The notes below the pieces were generated by a model. It worked only from the letters and a program-made list of their open reading frames with translations, was not told the DNA's origin and did not search any database. Below, one piece after another: positions 24,441-37,130 of a stretch of DNA of 64,000 nt; within the stretch, counting starts at the first letter, position 1, and the number at the start of each line of letters is the position of its first letter. Source of the DNA: Platerodrilus igneus (taxonomy: Eukaryota > Arthropoda > Insecta > Coleoptera > Lycidae); the NCBI GenBank assembly GCA_036346225.1, contig JARFIW010001188.1, positions 806,001 through 870,000 of the forward strand, written 5' to 3'. The translations under genes were made by a program, and so were the position numbers.

Positions 24441-24541
24441 GCGTTGTGTGTGTGTTGTGTGTGTGTGTTGTATGTGAGTGTGTTTGTCTGTGTTGTGTAT
24501 ATGTGTCTGTGTGTTGTGTGTGTGTGTGTGTGTGTGTTGTC

Positions 24542-24581
<40 letters not shown>
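24403..24581. repeat. Compound (GT)n / (TA)n microsatellite
   Basis: GT-rich repeat with TTG and CTGT interruptions from 24403 to about 24545, followed by 18 TA units to 24581. Low-complexity frames on both strands are artefacts. Confidence 0.95.
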
Positions 24582-24583
<2 letters not shown>

Positions 24584-25313
24584 TTTTTATTTGAACCGTA
24601 GAAATAATCCGTATACCTAAATGAAAATTTAGGAGCAATGCAGCAGCTTTTGTATAAACGCAGAAAAAATTGAAAAGCTTAAGGCCCATTTCCTATATAT
24701 TACTAAAAAATTAATAACTTGTGTAATAATGGTTAAAAGTTCGCAGGATGTACGACATGCAGTGAGGATTCTTGTGATTTAATAGGAAAGCACAGCTTAC
24801 TGGATATACCAAATGTTCAGATTTAGTCAGTTTAGTAAATTCAAACATCTCTTGTGACCATAGTTACCTTCAGTAAGTCGTATTTTAGTAATGAAAGAGG
24901 ACGCGGCTAAGTTGTGTTAACTAAAGTTAGGCGTTACCTCGGATTTGTAGGAAGAGCATTACTAATTGCGAAGAAAGACAATTGGCTACTTCTTCTAACC
25001 GCTAGTTTCATTTGATGTCACGAATCTTAGTAGCAAGTTTTAACCTGCATGTTTATAGAAATGTTTGACTTCATCTTGCGAAACGTCCTGTTCTGAAAGT
25101 CTGACTGCTATTGGTTTAAATTCCTTATAACGCATTTACAAAACATATTTATCTATCGCATAGTTTACTCCACAATTCTATTCAGAATTTTGCATTCAAT
25201 TTATTAAAATACTTTTTCATGTTAGAACGTATTAACTAGTGTTTTTGTTACATAAAATAATTGTTCCTGACAAATTTGAAGCATTAGTTCAAACTATTAT
25301 GTAAAGTGCATAC
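24582..25313 (-). other. Probable intron of the PDZ gene
   Basis: The minus-strand exon at 25314-25432 ends in a GT donor, so transcription continues into this interval. No following exon could be recognised with confidence anywhere to the left. Confidence 0.4.
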
Positions 25314-25432
25314 CTTCGCCTGCCGCACTAGAAGATGTACTGTTGTGCTGGTCCGGCTCTTCAGAAATATCACCTACACTGCTCTCTGTTTCAATGTCCA
25401 ACGCAAGCCTGGGCATCGACCGCTCCGTTAAA
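25314..25432 (-). CDS. PDZ-domain protein, downstream coding exon
   Basis: Read on the minus strand, TTTTATTGCAG precedes position 25432 and GTATGCAC follows position 25314, giving a clean acceptor and donor. The 119 bases are open in the phase set by the previous exon (which ends with two bases of a codon). They encode a Ser/Glu-rich tail including TERSMPRLALDIETESSVGD. One base of the next codon is left over at the donor, so the protein continues in a further exon that was not found. The segment has no domain of its own; the acidic, serine-rich composition matches the disordered region of the preceding exon. Confidence 0.75.
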
Positions 25433-25484
25433 CTGCAATAAAACTAAGATGATTATAAACAAGTGTAAAAATCTTAGAACTTAC

Positions 25485-27163
25485 ATTTGACTAATGACCT
25501 CCGGACAAGCGTCTTCATCATCTTCACCAATGGTTGCAAGTTTCGATAACATCTTCCAGTTTAGATACATATCCGGGTTAAACATTTCTTGCGTTAGTTT
25601 TCCATCATAGTTATTCTTTTTCATATCGTCAGTTGAAAACTGTATTTCATTTGCCAGAAATTCTTGCAATTTTTTGAGTGAGTCACTAAATCGTTTTTCA
25701 CTATTTAGCAAAGATTCATCAGCAGTTGTATTTATTTTTGGAACGGCATATACAAGCCTAGGTAAGTTTGATTCGTCATTGTTGTCGAAACGGGCTGTAA
25801 TGTGTGCTTCTGTTGAAAGTAGTTGTTGAGGTTTAAAACTTGCTGAAGTTGGAGCTTTAGTAACTAGAGTAAAATCACTATTTGAATAAATTTCTTCTTT
25901 GTGTTCTGTAGTTATTTTCACATCAATGCAATTGGCATTTTCATCCTTGTCTGTTATATTAATTTTTTCTTTACCAGCTGTCTCCGTACATCCAACCTGT
26001 TCGTTGCCGTAACTCAATTGTGCATCATAAAAGTTAAGATGAGGTTCTAACGAGGATGCGGTTTTAGAATAACTTTCCATAAACTTCTCGTAATCAGTTG
26101 AAATTTTCGGATTTTCTGTGAAAATGTCGTAATTGTTAGTAACAAATTCAGCAATTAACTCAGAGTCATTTGAGAAAATATCAAAATCCTCATTGGTAGA
26201 ATTTAAAAAGTTTGCTAAATTCAATTGTCTCTGTACAGCTGTTGGCGTTGACGGTAAACTTCCTGCAAAACTAGATGTAGTAGTATTTGGAAAAGAGCCT
26301 ACGCGATCAATTACAGTGGATATAGTGCTTTCGGTATCATCAGACTCACTTAAACAATATCCCGATTCCTGTGAAAGCAAATCCAGGTAAACTGAAGCTT
26401 CTGGTGGGACTACACCTTCATCCGTTGACCGAACGTTTTTGTAACTTGGTAGTTCAGGTAAAGGTATAGAAAATTTTCTGGCACTTTGTAAATTTTTTGT
26501 AGTTTCAGCGGTAGGTGACGCCTCAATGGTAGAATTCGATCTGCGGCATTCTTTTCTCTTTTTAGGGATTCTTCTAGGCGGAACTGGAGGTGGCGGTGGT
26601 GGTGCTGCCCGCTTTTTCTCCGCGCTTATTACCAGTGGTGTAAGTTCTTGTACTGCAACATTGCACTCACTACTTTCGGCACTATTCACATGTTTGACCG
26701 TTAACTTAATCACCATGTTTGAATCCTTTAAACGACGAACGCATTCCATTCGCGTCATATTTGAAACAGCTACTCCATCTATTTCCATTATTTCATCGCC
26801 TTCCATTAACTGACCCCACGTACAACTTGCCATTGATGCAGGACTATCTACAGCACAAGACTGTATAAACAACCTCTTTACGAATTCTCCCATTTTTATA
26901 CCTCCTTCAAATTTGAGCCCAAATCCCAGACGCTCACCTGGCAGGCGATAAACCAAAACTTCTTCGCCTTCTTCATTTTCTGTTCCATAAGCTTTGTGTG
27001 ATATATCACCAATTGTTAACACTGTAACATAGTCTTTTGTAGCCGAGTTTGGTGAATGTTGTGTGTTCTCGTTACCTGTTGCAAGGGAATCAACCGACAC
27101 TACCGTTACAAAATCAAATCCAGCATCTTCCTGGGGAATAGTTTGTGATTCGTTGTTACTCAT
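25485..27163 (-). CDS. PDZ-domain scaffold protein, main exon
   Basis: A 560-codon exon starting at the ATG at 27163. Residues about 68-158 form a PDZ domain, with the carboxylate-binding loop LPGERLGFGLKF (74-85), WGQLMEGDEIMEIDG (116-130) and the helix ECVRRLK (140-146). PDZ domains bind C-terminal tails of membrane proteins and organise submembrane complexes. A proline stretch (PPPPPPVPPRR, 188-198) could bind SH3 or EVH1 domains and is followed by a basic patch. The remainder is Ser/Thr/Glu-rich and probably disordered. The frame reaches a stop at 25481-25483, but the sequence there reads CAAAT|GTAAGTTC, a strong donor, so the true protein continues into 25314-25432. The precise ortholog is not identified; a Slo-interacting protein 1-like PDZ protein is one possibility, held with low confidence. 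Confidence 0.88.
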
Positions 27164-27203
27164 TGTAATGGAGATTGTAGCACAGTACTACAAAATTATT
27201 CAT
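27164..27203 (-). promoter_or_regulatory. 5' UTR with an overlapping upstream ORF
   Basis: The splice acceptor TTTTTCTTTTACAG lies just above 27203 on the minus strand, so the exon starts there and leaves 40 bases before the main ATG. An ATG directly at the exon start opens a 15-codon frame that stops in the sequence ATGAGTAA, overlapping the main start codon. This uORF could lower translation of the PDZ protein. Confidence 0.65.
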
Positions 27204-27970
27204 CTGTAAAAGAAAAACAATTATTAATAATAAGAATAACATCTGTTTGCTAACACGAGAGAATTGTGATTGACCTAATCAATTATTACAACTGGTAACC
27301 TACTATTGAATTTGCAGACAACTTTTTGTTATTAAATGCATACATTAATTTTAAAACAAAGTAATACAAATCAGGAGCACCATACTTTGATTATTTATAA
27401 CGTATAATTTACAGGAATATACAAAATGCGTGTGCAATTAAATAAACAACACATTCATACTGTGGTATTCGAGGTCGCGTATAATAACGGTATCACCTTG
27501 CAGGTAGAAACGTTTATAGGAGCGTAAGAGCAAACAAGAAACACTGCCCCAGTCACCAATATACCATTACCTTCGAAGGTAAATCGAGTATATGGCATTT
27601 TTTAAATAATCAACTCGATTCTATGATTAGCACCTAACTTGCAAAATATGATTGCATTATCACGCGTTTTGAACACTACCTACCAAAATTTCTAAATAAA
27701 TTTGATATCTTCTCGTAAATATACCGGTTCACACGACCTCGCGAACAACCGCGGCCCATCGATGGTACCGCCAATCGTTAACTTGAAACACGACGTGTAG
27801 CAATAATTGTTGTGGAACGAGTTACGGAATGCGGCAAACTGTGGAACCACTGTATGTACACTGTCTAATTCGCGATTTTATTGGAAATGTCAAACAAATA
27901 ACACAAATACCAATATCTGCTGGTGAAAGTCTTATTACCGAGAGCAGAGCGAGATTTCTATTTATTACAT
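27204..27970 (-). promoter_or_regulatory. Probable first intron, 5' exon and promoter region of the PDZ gene
   Basis: The segment around 27730-27860 is richer in CG dinucleotides than its surroundings, as expected for a transcription start region. Donor-like sites on the minus strand are seen near 27570 (CGAAG|GTAATG) and 27690 (TTTTG|GTAGGT). The exact first exon cannot be fixed from sequence alone. Confidence 0.35.
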
Positions 27971-30786
27971 TATAAACGTACAGATGATCCTATATGGCTT
28001 TCTTCAATAGCTAGCAATTACGGTGTAAAGCGTTGAAAAAAGAAAATGTATGGAATTTTAATTATAGCCTAAAATAGCAGTGCTCAAAAACAAAGCAATA
28101 TTCTTTTATTACTGTATACATTTGTAAATCATTGAAATTTAATAATTTCTAATGTTTTAATGCTTTTACTGTACTCTTACATTTAACATTCACCTAATTT
28201 CCTGGCTTAACATTAATGTATCCATGCTCTTTACGGTATGGTCAGTAGTACGATTATTATGCAAGAACTACGTTGACATCATAATATGTAGGCGGCGTTA
28301 ACAATTAAAATTCATCGGAGCCATCAATCTTCAATTCGAGATGGAGTATTTTAATTCTGGAGTTTGTGTAATGCAAACTTGTATAACAGAACACGAAAAC
28401 GCGAAGATCATTGAGTTTAATTCATATAATTCCTAGTTAAATCTAATTGTAAACATAAAAATTACGTAATAGTTGTAATTTACAAATAATTGTGTAATTT
28501 GATAACCATTTGTAGGTATTCGGGATCAGGTTAAATTTACTTGATGTCCGTTAATATAATAATTTTTGACGATGACTATGAATACATAAGTTCACAGGCA
28601 AGTATACACATTCTTAAGATCTGGGAATAAAGGAGGGGCCACATAGAGAGATTTTAAGTATTAAATATCACTTGTGTAAAAACAATTATTTAAATACATT
28701 TCTTCTTACTATACTCCTAATCTTCATGATGTGTCATTATTGTTAAACATTTCTAATTGACATTTTTTTGTATTACTTAGTTCGATATTTAAAAATAAGT
28801 AACTCCTGCGAGCTACTGCTATATAAAATCTTCCCACCAACAATTGACGCTGTAAAACTACTTTAAAAAGTTTTGGTAGGAGTTAATCTTTGGTGTAAAA
28901 AGCAATTCCTCTAGATTCTAGAACTTGTGGAGCACGAATGTTAAATTTAGATAGACATTTAACCAACACATAAAAATAAGTATTTAATAATGGCTTACTA
29001 AAAGTCCGTTCAACGATTTCCTTTGACCATAAATAAATCAATCGTTCAGTTGCTAAAATTCTGAATAGAATTAGTAAGCACTTTCTCACACGATAACACG
29101 CCTAATGCACTTAGTCTTTCTTCCAATATTGAATTTCTTAAGAGCTTAAAAATGATTTAATTAGTACGTTCGTTATTTTTTTCATTTCTGGTATCGTATA
29201 GCAAAATATGTATATAAATAACAAATTATGAATACAAAAATATTTTTGCAATGTGCTTTGCACAAGTTGCAATTAATAAACCTCAAAAAACTCTAAGGAA
29301 CACCCGCAAAATACCCAAAAGAAGTTTTTAACACTGCTCAGCAATGCACAACAACCTTGTAAGATAACGTTACTAAAACTGAAATAAGCGCAATTTTGAT
29401 CGATTAGGGCAAAATTCTAAATCTTAATAATTTATGATAAAAGCGCGAACTTTCATTGCGAACTCTCAGCGTATAAAACTACATTTTATATTAATTAAAT
29501 GAATGAATATTTTACTTATGTCGTGCATTCAGTATAAAGGCAAAATTTTTAATAACAGTCATTTATTTCCCTAAAAATTTGCATTGATTTTCATTTAGAA
29601 TAAAACGTAATTGTTTATTATTCCGCTCAATAAAAGCCATCATTTGTATGATAGAAGAGATATTTAAGCAAACATTCTTGTTATGAATGAATCATTTGAA
29701 CAGATTAATAATTCAAATGATTGGAAATTATGTATGGTAAGGTAGTTCAATTTCTCATTGTAGAAAGCTTTAAGTGAACCAGATACTTTGTTGTTAAGTG
29801 AAGCGATTGTTATTGTTGCAAATTACGTAATTTTTAACAAGTCTAACACTTCAATAACTGAAGCGCTTTCAAAAATATTCTGTTATACAATATTACGATC
29901 TATTGATGCATTATATTAATATTGACGCATGCTTATTGAACAAATACATGCAGGGATTGATATTACGCACTATATCATGCTTCAAAATTATGTGCCATAG
30001 TCCTTGCGATCTTTAAAACCTGCTTTACCGTACGTTTCTTGTAATCAGTTAAATGAGGTGAGATGTAACTAGTTTAGTCGTGTTCAGATATCGTAATAGA
30101 AAAGATGGTGTATAATTTTGGATGAAACCATTATTTTGTGTTATTTTATATATTTTATATGTACAATTTCTGGTTGGTCAGAATTTTTGTTTTGGTTTTA
30201 AAACATGTCCATGTGTCTATTAGGCGTGCCTAATTATTATATATATTGATAATAAAATACATGAAAGATTAGAAAAAGCCGTGATGATACTGGTTTTGCG
30301 ACCTGTACGGCAAATACATTTCTCAATTTCTTTTAAAAAATTGCTCGGTGTTCACTATAGTCAACGACTTGTGCTAGAATTAAAAATTAAGTAAGTTTCT
30401 TAAACTCATCCTTTTCATCTTGTGTAAACACCAAGTGCTACTCTACGGCTACGAGAAAACAGCTTTACATTTTGTTTGGTTTGGTTTATGGTCCTGGTTC
30501 TTGTAGCCGCGGCCAACGAGAGAATAATGCAATTCAGGAGTTAAGAATATCCATTGTTATTATGTCATCAATTACGTCCACTGCTCATAAAATTTATCTC
30601 CTCAACATTGCTCAGATGGCATTTTTAATCTTGAAGCACGACATTCGTATTGCCTTAAACTGTTGTTGTAGATAGAATGTACGTCGTATACAAAGTTTAA
30701 CTTTCATTCTAACTAATGCTTCGTATAAAATATATATAAGACTCCATTCAATATCTCTTTTACAGCGCAATTAAGGACTAACATAA
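27971..30786. other. Intergenic, nothing recognised
   Basis: About 2.8 kb of AT-rich DNA. Open frames are short and lack domains. No repeat from elsewhere in the window was found. Confidence 0.5.
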
Positions 30787-31270
30787 TGTTGCGAGCTACT
30801 ACTAGGCAACCCATCAAACACACAAGCGCTGTAGACTCTGCATAGTTTTCAGGATACGAGAATTCTTCTAGCAATCAAACGCCGCCGGCACTGTTTATTC
30901 TCAATAGATCGCGAAGCTTCTCGTAATTACTAGAGGATGACTTATATCTTTAACTCAGAGTATATATAACGCATAAATGTGATATGCTGTGTCTAATGTA
31001 CATGCAGCTTGTAGTATACATAAATAAATAGAAGTGTATAAACAAATAGTTGTGTTAGTGTTGTTAATGAACCTATGGTAAAGGAGTTAGTTTAAGAAGA
31101 TATTAGTGCTGGTAAATTCATTAGTGTAATAGTGCTTCATTGTTGAGTGGACTGAAAACATCTATGAATAAGGCATATACTGTTAATTAGACTTGTGAAC
31201 AGTGAGTAATAAAGACCATTATTATTACTTGTTTTAAATTAAAGAAACGCGGTAGTAGTAGCCCGTTACA
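30787..31270 (+). mobile_element. Solo LTR of the gypsy A/B family, TSD ATAA
   Basis: It starts TGTTGCGAGCTACTACTAGG and ends GTAGTAGCCCGTTACA, matching the LTRs of the two internal copies. ATAA is duplicated at 30783-30786 and 31271-31274. No internal sequence follows, so it arose by recombination between the two LTRs of a former element. It lies about 320 bp from copy A. Confidence 0.92.
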
Positions 31271-31274
31271 ATAA

Positions 31275-31588
31275 TTAGAAGTAACGTAATCATGGATTTA
31301 CATTATTAAAGTTCTACATACTTTAGAATTAACTAAACAATTGGCTTATCTACGCAAACATCATGCAGACCATCGTAATGGCAGTTGTTATTTTGAGTAG
31401 AGTAACTATCTGTTTCCTATGTTGGAGATTATAGAGAAGTATGTGGATGCATCTTGTCTCGGTGCTTTGTGACGTTGTATACGAAGCCGTCAATTACAGG
31501 ATTTAATATTTTGTTTTTCTTACTAATAAAGTCCACCTCAAAGCCCTAATGTTCCTGATACACGTGGATTTCAACGTTGTATCTCTAT
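31275..31588. other. Spacer between solo LTR and gypsy copy A
   Basis: No gene recognised. This is the DNA that was contiguous with 39674 onward before copy A inserted, but no matching first half of the polymerase could be read in it. Confidence 0.4.
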
Positions 31589-31592
31589 ATAT

Positions 31593-32132
31593 TGTTACGA
31601 GCTACTACTAGTCAACCCGTCAAACACAGAAGCGCCGTAAGCAACGTATATACTACAGAAGCCTAGAATTTCCTAGCATTATACTGAAGAATGAGTCATG
31701 TTTTTTAATTCAGGGTATATATAAAACCGCTAATAAATGTAAGAGTTTTAGTCTATATCAGAATGTCGAATATAAATTATATCGTGTAAAGTTAAATAGT
31801 TAAGTTTTTGGAAGTCCAAGAGTAAACATAAATGTTATATTATGTGAACGTGTCTAATGTACATGTAGCTTGTAGAATACATAAGTAGACAGAAGTGTAA
31901 AAAATAAATATTTGTGTTAGTGTTGTTAATAAACCTATGATTAAGAATTTAGTTTAAGAAGATATTAGTGCTTGTAAATTCATTAGTGTGATAGTGCTTT
32001 ATTGTTAATTGGACTGAAAACATCTATAAATAAGACATATAGTGTTAATTAGAGTTGTGAACAGTGCGTAATAAAGACCTTTGTTATTACCTGTTTTGAA
32101 TTAGTGAAACGCGACAGTAGTAGCCCGCTACA
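31593..32132 (+). repeat. 5' LTR of copy A
   Basis: Begins TGTTACGAGC and ends GCCCGCTACA. TATATATAAA at 31716-31725 is a credible TATA box and AATAAA at 32070-32075 a credible polyadenylation signal, so promoter and terminator functions both lie in the repeat. Confidence 0.93.
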
Positions 32133-32133
32133 C

Positions 32134-32151
32134 TGGTGTCAGGTCTGTGTA
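32134..32151 (+). promoter_or_regulatory. Primer-binding site of copy A
   Basis: TGGTGTCAGGTCTGTGT starts one base after the LTR, as expected for a tRNA primer ending in CCA. The same sequence with few changes follows the LTR of copy B (complement of 60350-60367). The priming tRNA was not identified. Confidence 0.75.
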
Positions 32152-32214
32152 GGGTATATAGTGATTAATTTAAAAGAAAAAACACAATTCTAAAGACATT
32201 TAAGTAGTTTGTAT

Positions 32215-33456
32215 ATGCCAATTGCAAGAAGTCAAAATAAAATGGACGCAGAAACTTTAATGAATTTCTTTAAGGATTTTAAATTTAGTATGGAAGGAAG
32301 GTTTAGTGAAAACGCTGAGAAAATGGAGGAGAGGTGGACTAAACTGGAAGTGACACTAAATAAAAACGTAGTAAGGTCAGTTGAACTGGAATCAAACCTT
32401 ACCGAAAGGTTAAGTGACAATGCTAAGAAAATGGAAGAATAGTTTAGTAAAAATGCTGAGAAAATAGAGAAAAGGTTAAGTGAAAATGCTGCAAAATTGG
32501 AGGAAAAGTTGAATGAAAAGACAGCCACGTTAGACCAAAGATTAATGGAAAGCTCCATTGCATTGAAAAAGGATTTCACTGAACAGGTACAAACAGTTGA
32601 GCAAAAGTTGGACAGTAAATTGATAAAAATGGAAAAAGATGTGATGTGGCTGCAAGAACAAGCGATTTCGCTAACAACGCGGCCACTTGTATTAGTAAAC
32701 CAAGTTGTAAATCAGAAAATTTCAGAAATAAGAAGCATGGAAAGAAGCGAATCAATACCGTATAAATTTAAAGTGAAACTACCCACATTCGATGGTAAAA
32801 CACCATGGCCCACATATTTGAAACAATTTGAAGTCGCTGCAATAGCCAACGGTTGGTGTAACAAAGAGAAGGCTATCTCCTTAATAGTGGCCCTACGGGG
32901 GGAAGCTCTTAACATCTTGCAAACGATTCTCGATCACCAGCAGAATAATTACGGTCTCTTAACATCGAAGCTTGAAATGAGATATGGAGACTCTCACCTT
33001 CAACAGGTTTACCATGCACATGTTAAGAACCGCTCACAAAAAACAAATAAAAGTCTATAAGAATTCGAAGCTGACATTGCCAGATTAGATAGGTTGGCAT
33101 ACCCAACGGCACCAGAAAGCTTCCTCAAACAACTGGCTGTTCAAACATTTGTGGATGGCGTTAAAGATAGCGAAATAAAAGAAGCGCTAAGATTAGCACG
33201 GTCAAAAATGTTAGATGACGCACTGGCTCATGCGCTTGAATTTGAAGCAGTTAAGCAGACATCACACAGGATGAGTCACAAAGTTCGGTCTGCCTTAAGG
33301 GAACCTGGTCAAGCGCAGAACAGCCTAGACGAAATAATCAACCGTGTGTTTGAAAAGCAAAAGGCGGAAAGGCTAGAAAGACGGCGACCGCGGAGATGGC
33401 GTCTGCGATGCTGGAGCTGCGGTGAAGTTGGTCATATACAGAGACGCTGTACTTAA
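32215..33456 (+). pseudogene. gag of copy A, three in-frame stops
   Basis: One reading frame runs from the ATG at 32215 to the zinc knuckle, broken only by TAG at 32440, TAA at 33058 and TAA at 33454. The first ~150 residues are a charged coiled coil with repeated ENAEKMEE-type blocks. The middle part resembles a retrotransposon capsid (PTFDGKTPWPTYLKQFE near 32785). The end carries the nucleic-acid-binding knuckle CWSCGEVGHIQRRC. Copy B has the intact version. Capsid assembly and RNA packaging are the expected roles. Confidence 0.9.
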
Positions 33457-33599
33457 CCAAAGAAACAACCGGTTGAGCTAAAGCAGGTCAATGTAAGGGG
33501 GCAAACGTTGACAGCACAACGTAGTGCCCTAAGATTATCATCCGTGCTGCATAGTCGATGGGAAGTCTGGACAACATTTATATTGATTGTTGAATTAAT

Positions 33600-33916
33600 G
33601 GTAGGGTTATCCGATTACTCGTGGATACAGGAGCGACAAGGACTATTGTGAGATCAGATTTGGTTGGTCGTGGAAAAGTGATACCTGTATCGGTATGTCC
33701 TCGAACGGCAAGTGGTGAGACAATTTCTACTCATGGAGAGACTGCCGTAACATTGGAAATTGGAGACAAACTAATTAATCATCGGGTGTTGGTAGCTGAA
33801 ATCACAAAAGAAGTGATCTTGGTAATGGATCTCATGAGAGAATATGGGTTTCATGTGAACATGAAAGAAGATGTGCTACGGATAGATGTCGATGAGATTC
33901 CATTTCAAGAGACGAG
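33600..33916 (+). pseudogene. Aspartic protease region of copy A, cut by an insertion
   Basis: DTGATRTIV near 33624 is the active-site motif of retroviral-type aspartic proteases. It is followed by HGETAVTLEIGDKLINHRVLV and a VILVMDLMREYGFHVN block that corresponds to the second conserved region. The frame is interrupted at 33917 by the nested LTR and resumes after 35375. Confidence 0.85.
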
Positions 33917-35371
33917 TGTAATTTTTAATATTTACCTACCGCGTGAGGGTATCCTATTAACAATAAATAATAAATAACAGGACCTCTAACACTATCGTAC
34001 CCTCACGTTTCGGGATGTTGCCTCGCAAGCTGCAGCAGTCGGTGAAAGGTGGGGTTCATTAAACAAACACACTGAGACGAACATTCGATTGTTTTATTGA
34101 ATGAGCTACTAACTAAAACTTCAACTAATTACATATGCATAACAAAATATAAAGTAAATAACCTTATGTACAATAGGGCGCCACCATGGGAATTAAACGG
34201 CCCATGGACCAATCGCGGTAATAGCTCTCGTCGCACTTTGTTCGTGGGCGATGAACCAAAATGGCAGAACAGAAAATAAGTCACTTATAGTCTCCGGCTA
34301 GCACAAACACAACTTAACTAAACTTAACTAAAAACATATTTTTGAATAGATACAGTTCTCGGTGTACACATCCCAATAACAAAAATTTATTAATGCTACC
34401 CTAGTCTAACTAACTTGCGTAGTGCGACGACCCTTTTTTAACCACGGGGTCATCTACACCATGAAAAATACGACCTTCTCAAGGGTCAAATAGTACCGTA
34501 ACTTGACTTTGGACCTGAGCTTTGCATTCTCAGGTAGTCTCGTGGATTAGTGATTAACGGCCTCTGACACCGTCGAAACACAATATAATAGAAGACCCTT
34601 CTAAAACGATGCGGTCTCCAAAGCAATAATCAAACGGATCAATTTACTTGAACTGGGCATTCACCCGGAGTTATATTTTATGGAAGTCGACAAATACTGT
34701 TTTTAAACAAATAACTGACTTATGCTGCATAATACAGCCTTGAGTTCATGGTAATAACACATATACTAATTACTTACTCAGAGAAATAATTAACTTAAAA
34801 CATAACGGCACGCACTGGACTTCAGAGAAATAAAATACTTCACTCAATCGGGCAAATAACAACCCTTTAACCTCTAACGCGTCTGGAAATAAACAACCCC
34901 GATTCCCACCGGCTGGCATCCTTATATACATTTAAGTTAATTGAAAAATAACCCCTTTCTTGGCGCTCTTACTCGGCTTAGGATGCGCCGGTCGTAAATC
35001 TTTAAGATTAATTAAAACTGCCAATGCCTAAGATAACCACACAAATAACTCTCAGAAATGATTTAAGTTGAGTGCTCAGCTAATTGAAAAATTGCTTCAG
35101 ACCATCCTGACATAAATAGGATCCTAAAGCATGATTGACATCTAATCATAGATATCAACTAATCTGACATGTTTAGTGCCCTTAAAGTAAGTGCCTTTAG
35201 AAAAATTGATTAACTTTTGGATTAGATCTTTCTGGGAACTTCGCTGGGAAGCTACTTGGGTGATCCTGCAGCCGCTACAATTCTAATAATTAGCATGCTA
35301 AAATTAAACTAGAAACTAACTATTTTTAGGAATACTAGAACTATTAGAGCGTATTAAAACAGTATGTTACA
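33917..35371. mobile_element. Nested solo LTR of another family, 1455 bp, TSD CGAG
   Basis: Comparison with copy B shows that this block is absent there. It begins TGTAATTTTTAATATT, ends GTATGTTACA, and has CGAG on both sides (33913-33916, 35372-35375). The TGTAA...TTACA ends and a 4-bp duplication indicate a Ty3/gypsy-type LTR, unusually long. AATAAATAATAAATAA near 33963 may supply polyadenylation signals. No coding sequence was recognised. Confidence 0.85.
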
Positions 35372-35375
35372 CGAG

Positions 35376-37130
35376 TAACCAGATGATGCAAGTTCAAACG
35401 ATTTGTGATATAAAAATACCCGAGAAGGCGCAAATGATAGTAATGGGACGGCCGGATGGTACGCTCCGGGAAAGACAAATAAGCATGATAGAAGCAACTA
35501 AATTGGGAATGGGTCAGGAGGGATTACTAATTGAAAGAACGGTGGTAAAGTTTTGAAATATGATACCAGTAAGGGTGCTGAACATTAATCCGCATACGGT
35601 GACCCTGAAAAAAAACATGATTGTGGGAAATTGCATTCCAGTATGCCATATTAAACGTTGTGTAGACGACACGAAAGATAAACCAGCCAACGGAAATTGC
35701 AAGATTTATTGATACCTTCGTGTCAAGGATTAAACGGCAACCAACTGGGTAAGGTAAAAGAACTGGTCGGAGGATATCGAGGTGTGTTTTCACTAAATGA
35801 TACTGAGAAAGAAAGGACAAATGTTGAGCAACAAAAGATCAATACTGCAGATGCGCAACCGATAAGACAACACCCCAGGCGGCTTCCTTTGGCAAAACGT
35901 AAGGAAGCCAAGCAAATTATCGCCGATATGAAAAAACAGGGAGTAATTGAACCCTCAAATAGTCCATGGGCATCCCCGGTAGTGCTTGTCAAGAAAAAGG
36001 ACGGGTCGACAAGGTTTTGAGTATACTACCGGCGGCTTAACAATGTGACAAAAAAAGACAACTATCCTTTGCCCAGAGTTGATGACTCCTTGGATACTCT
36101 ATCCGGATCTAAATGGTTTTCGACCTTGGACTTGAAAAGCGGATACTAGCAAGTAGGCTTGGAGCCAAACGAGAAAGAAAAAACTGCGTTTACAATTGGA
36201 ACTGGATTATGGCAGTTTAAGGTCATGCCATTTGGATTATGCAATGCCCCTGCTACTTTTGAACGATTGATGAAGTCGATACTGCGTGGACTGTTCTGGA
36301 AAACGTGTCTGGTGTACCTAGACGACGTGATAGTGTTAGGCCGGTCTTTTGAAGAACATCTTAAGAACCTAGAGAAGATATTCCAAAGATTACGCGGGGC
36401 AAACCCTACATTGAGCCCCAAGAAGTGTCACTTATTTGGAAAGAGGTGAAATACCTAGGGCATGTCGTTTCGGAGGCCGGATTAAGAGCTGACCCTGACA
36501 AAATGAAAACGGTACAAGAGTGGCCTACACCAGCAGATATACATCAACTACGCAGTTTTCTAGTATTGTGCACATATTACCAACGTTTTATACTTGGGTT
36601 TGCAAACATTGCCAAACCCTTAACGAAATTAACCGGAGATGGACAAGAATATGATTGGAATGACGACTGCCACAGTGCATTTGAACAACTGAAACGGCTA
36701 CTAGTTACAGCACCAATTTTGAGTTATCCACGCATGGAGGGCAAATTTGTCTTGGATAACGATGCCAGTAACACAGCTATAGGAAGCGCTTTTTCACAAG
36801 TGCAGGACGGACAAGAAAAAGTTATTGGGTATTTTAGCAAGGTCTTGTCGGGGCCAATTGTGCGACAAGAAGGGAGCTGTTGGCCGTCGTCAATTCCATA
36901 AAGCACTTTTATAAGTACTTATACGGCCGTAAATTCCTGTTGAGAACAGACCATGCTGCACTAAAATGGTTACTGCAGTTTGAAATCCTGAAAGGTAAGT
37001 TGCGGCTGCAGGAATATTACATTGACACAGAATGTCGTGTAGGAACTAGCCATGGGAATGCAGACGCCCAGTCAAGGAGACCTTGTCCGGTAGACTGCAA
37101 TCATTGCTCCAAGATGAAAAGAAAATAAGT
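35376..37130 (+). pseudogene. Reverse transcriptase and RNase H of copy A
   Basis: After the protease tail and a linker, the reverse transcriptase reads [15 protein letters not shown] near 35980, STLDLKSGY near 36120, [15 protein letters not shown] near 36225 and the catalytic YLDDVIV at about 36317-36337. RNase H follows with FVLDNDASNTAIGSAF near 36748 and FLLRTDHAALKWLL near 36937. Frameshifts occur near 36440 and 36880, and stops at 36018 and 36147. The order protease, RT, RNase H, integrase is that of Ty3/gypsy elements. Confidence 0.92.

Noticed and set aside
24377..24689. Open frames rich in Cys/Val and His/Thr
   Set aside because: They are translations of GT and TA microsatellites.
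24900..24960. Short downstream exon of the PDZ gene on the minus strand
   Set aside because: A 20- to 25-base candidate between AG and GTAACG fits the phase but cannot be distinguished from chance.
26133..26813. Plus-strand frames opposite the PDZ exon
   Set aside because: They are shadows of the coding strand and show no domains or splice context.
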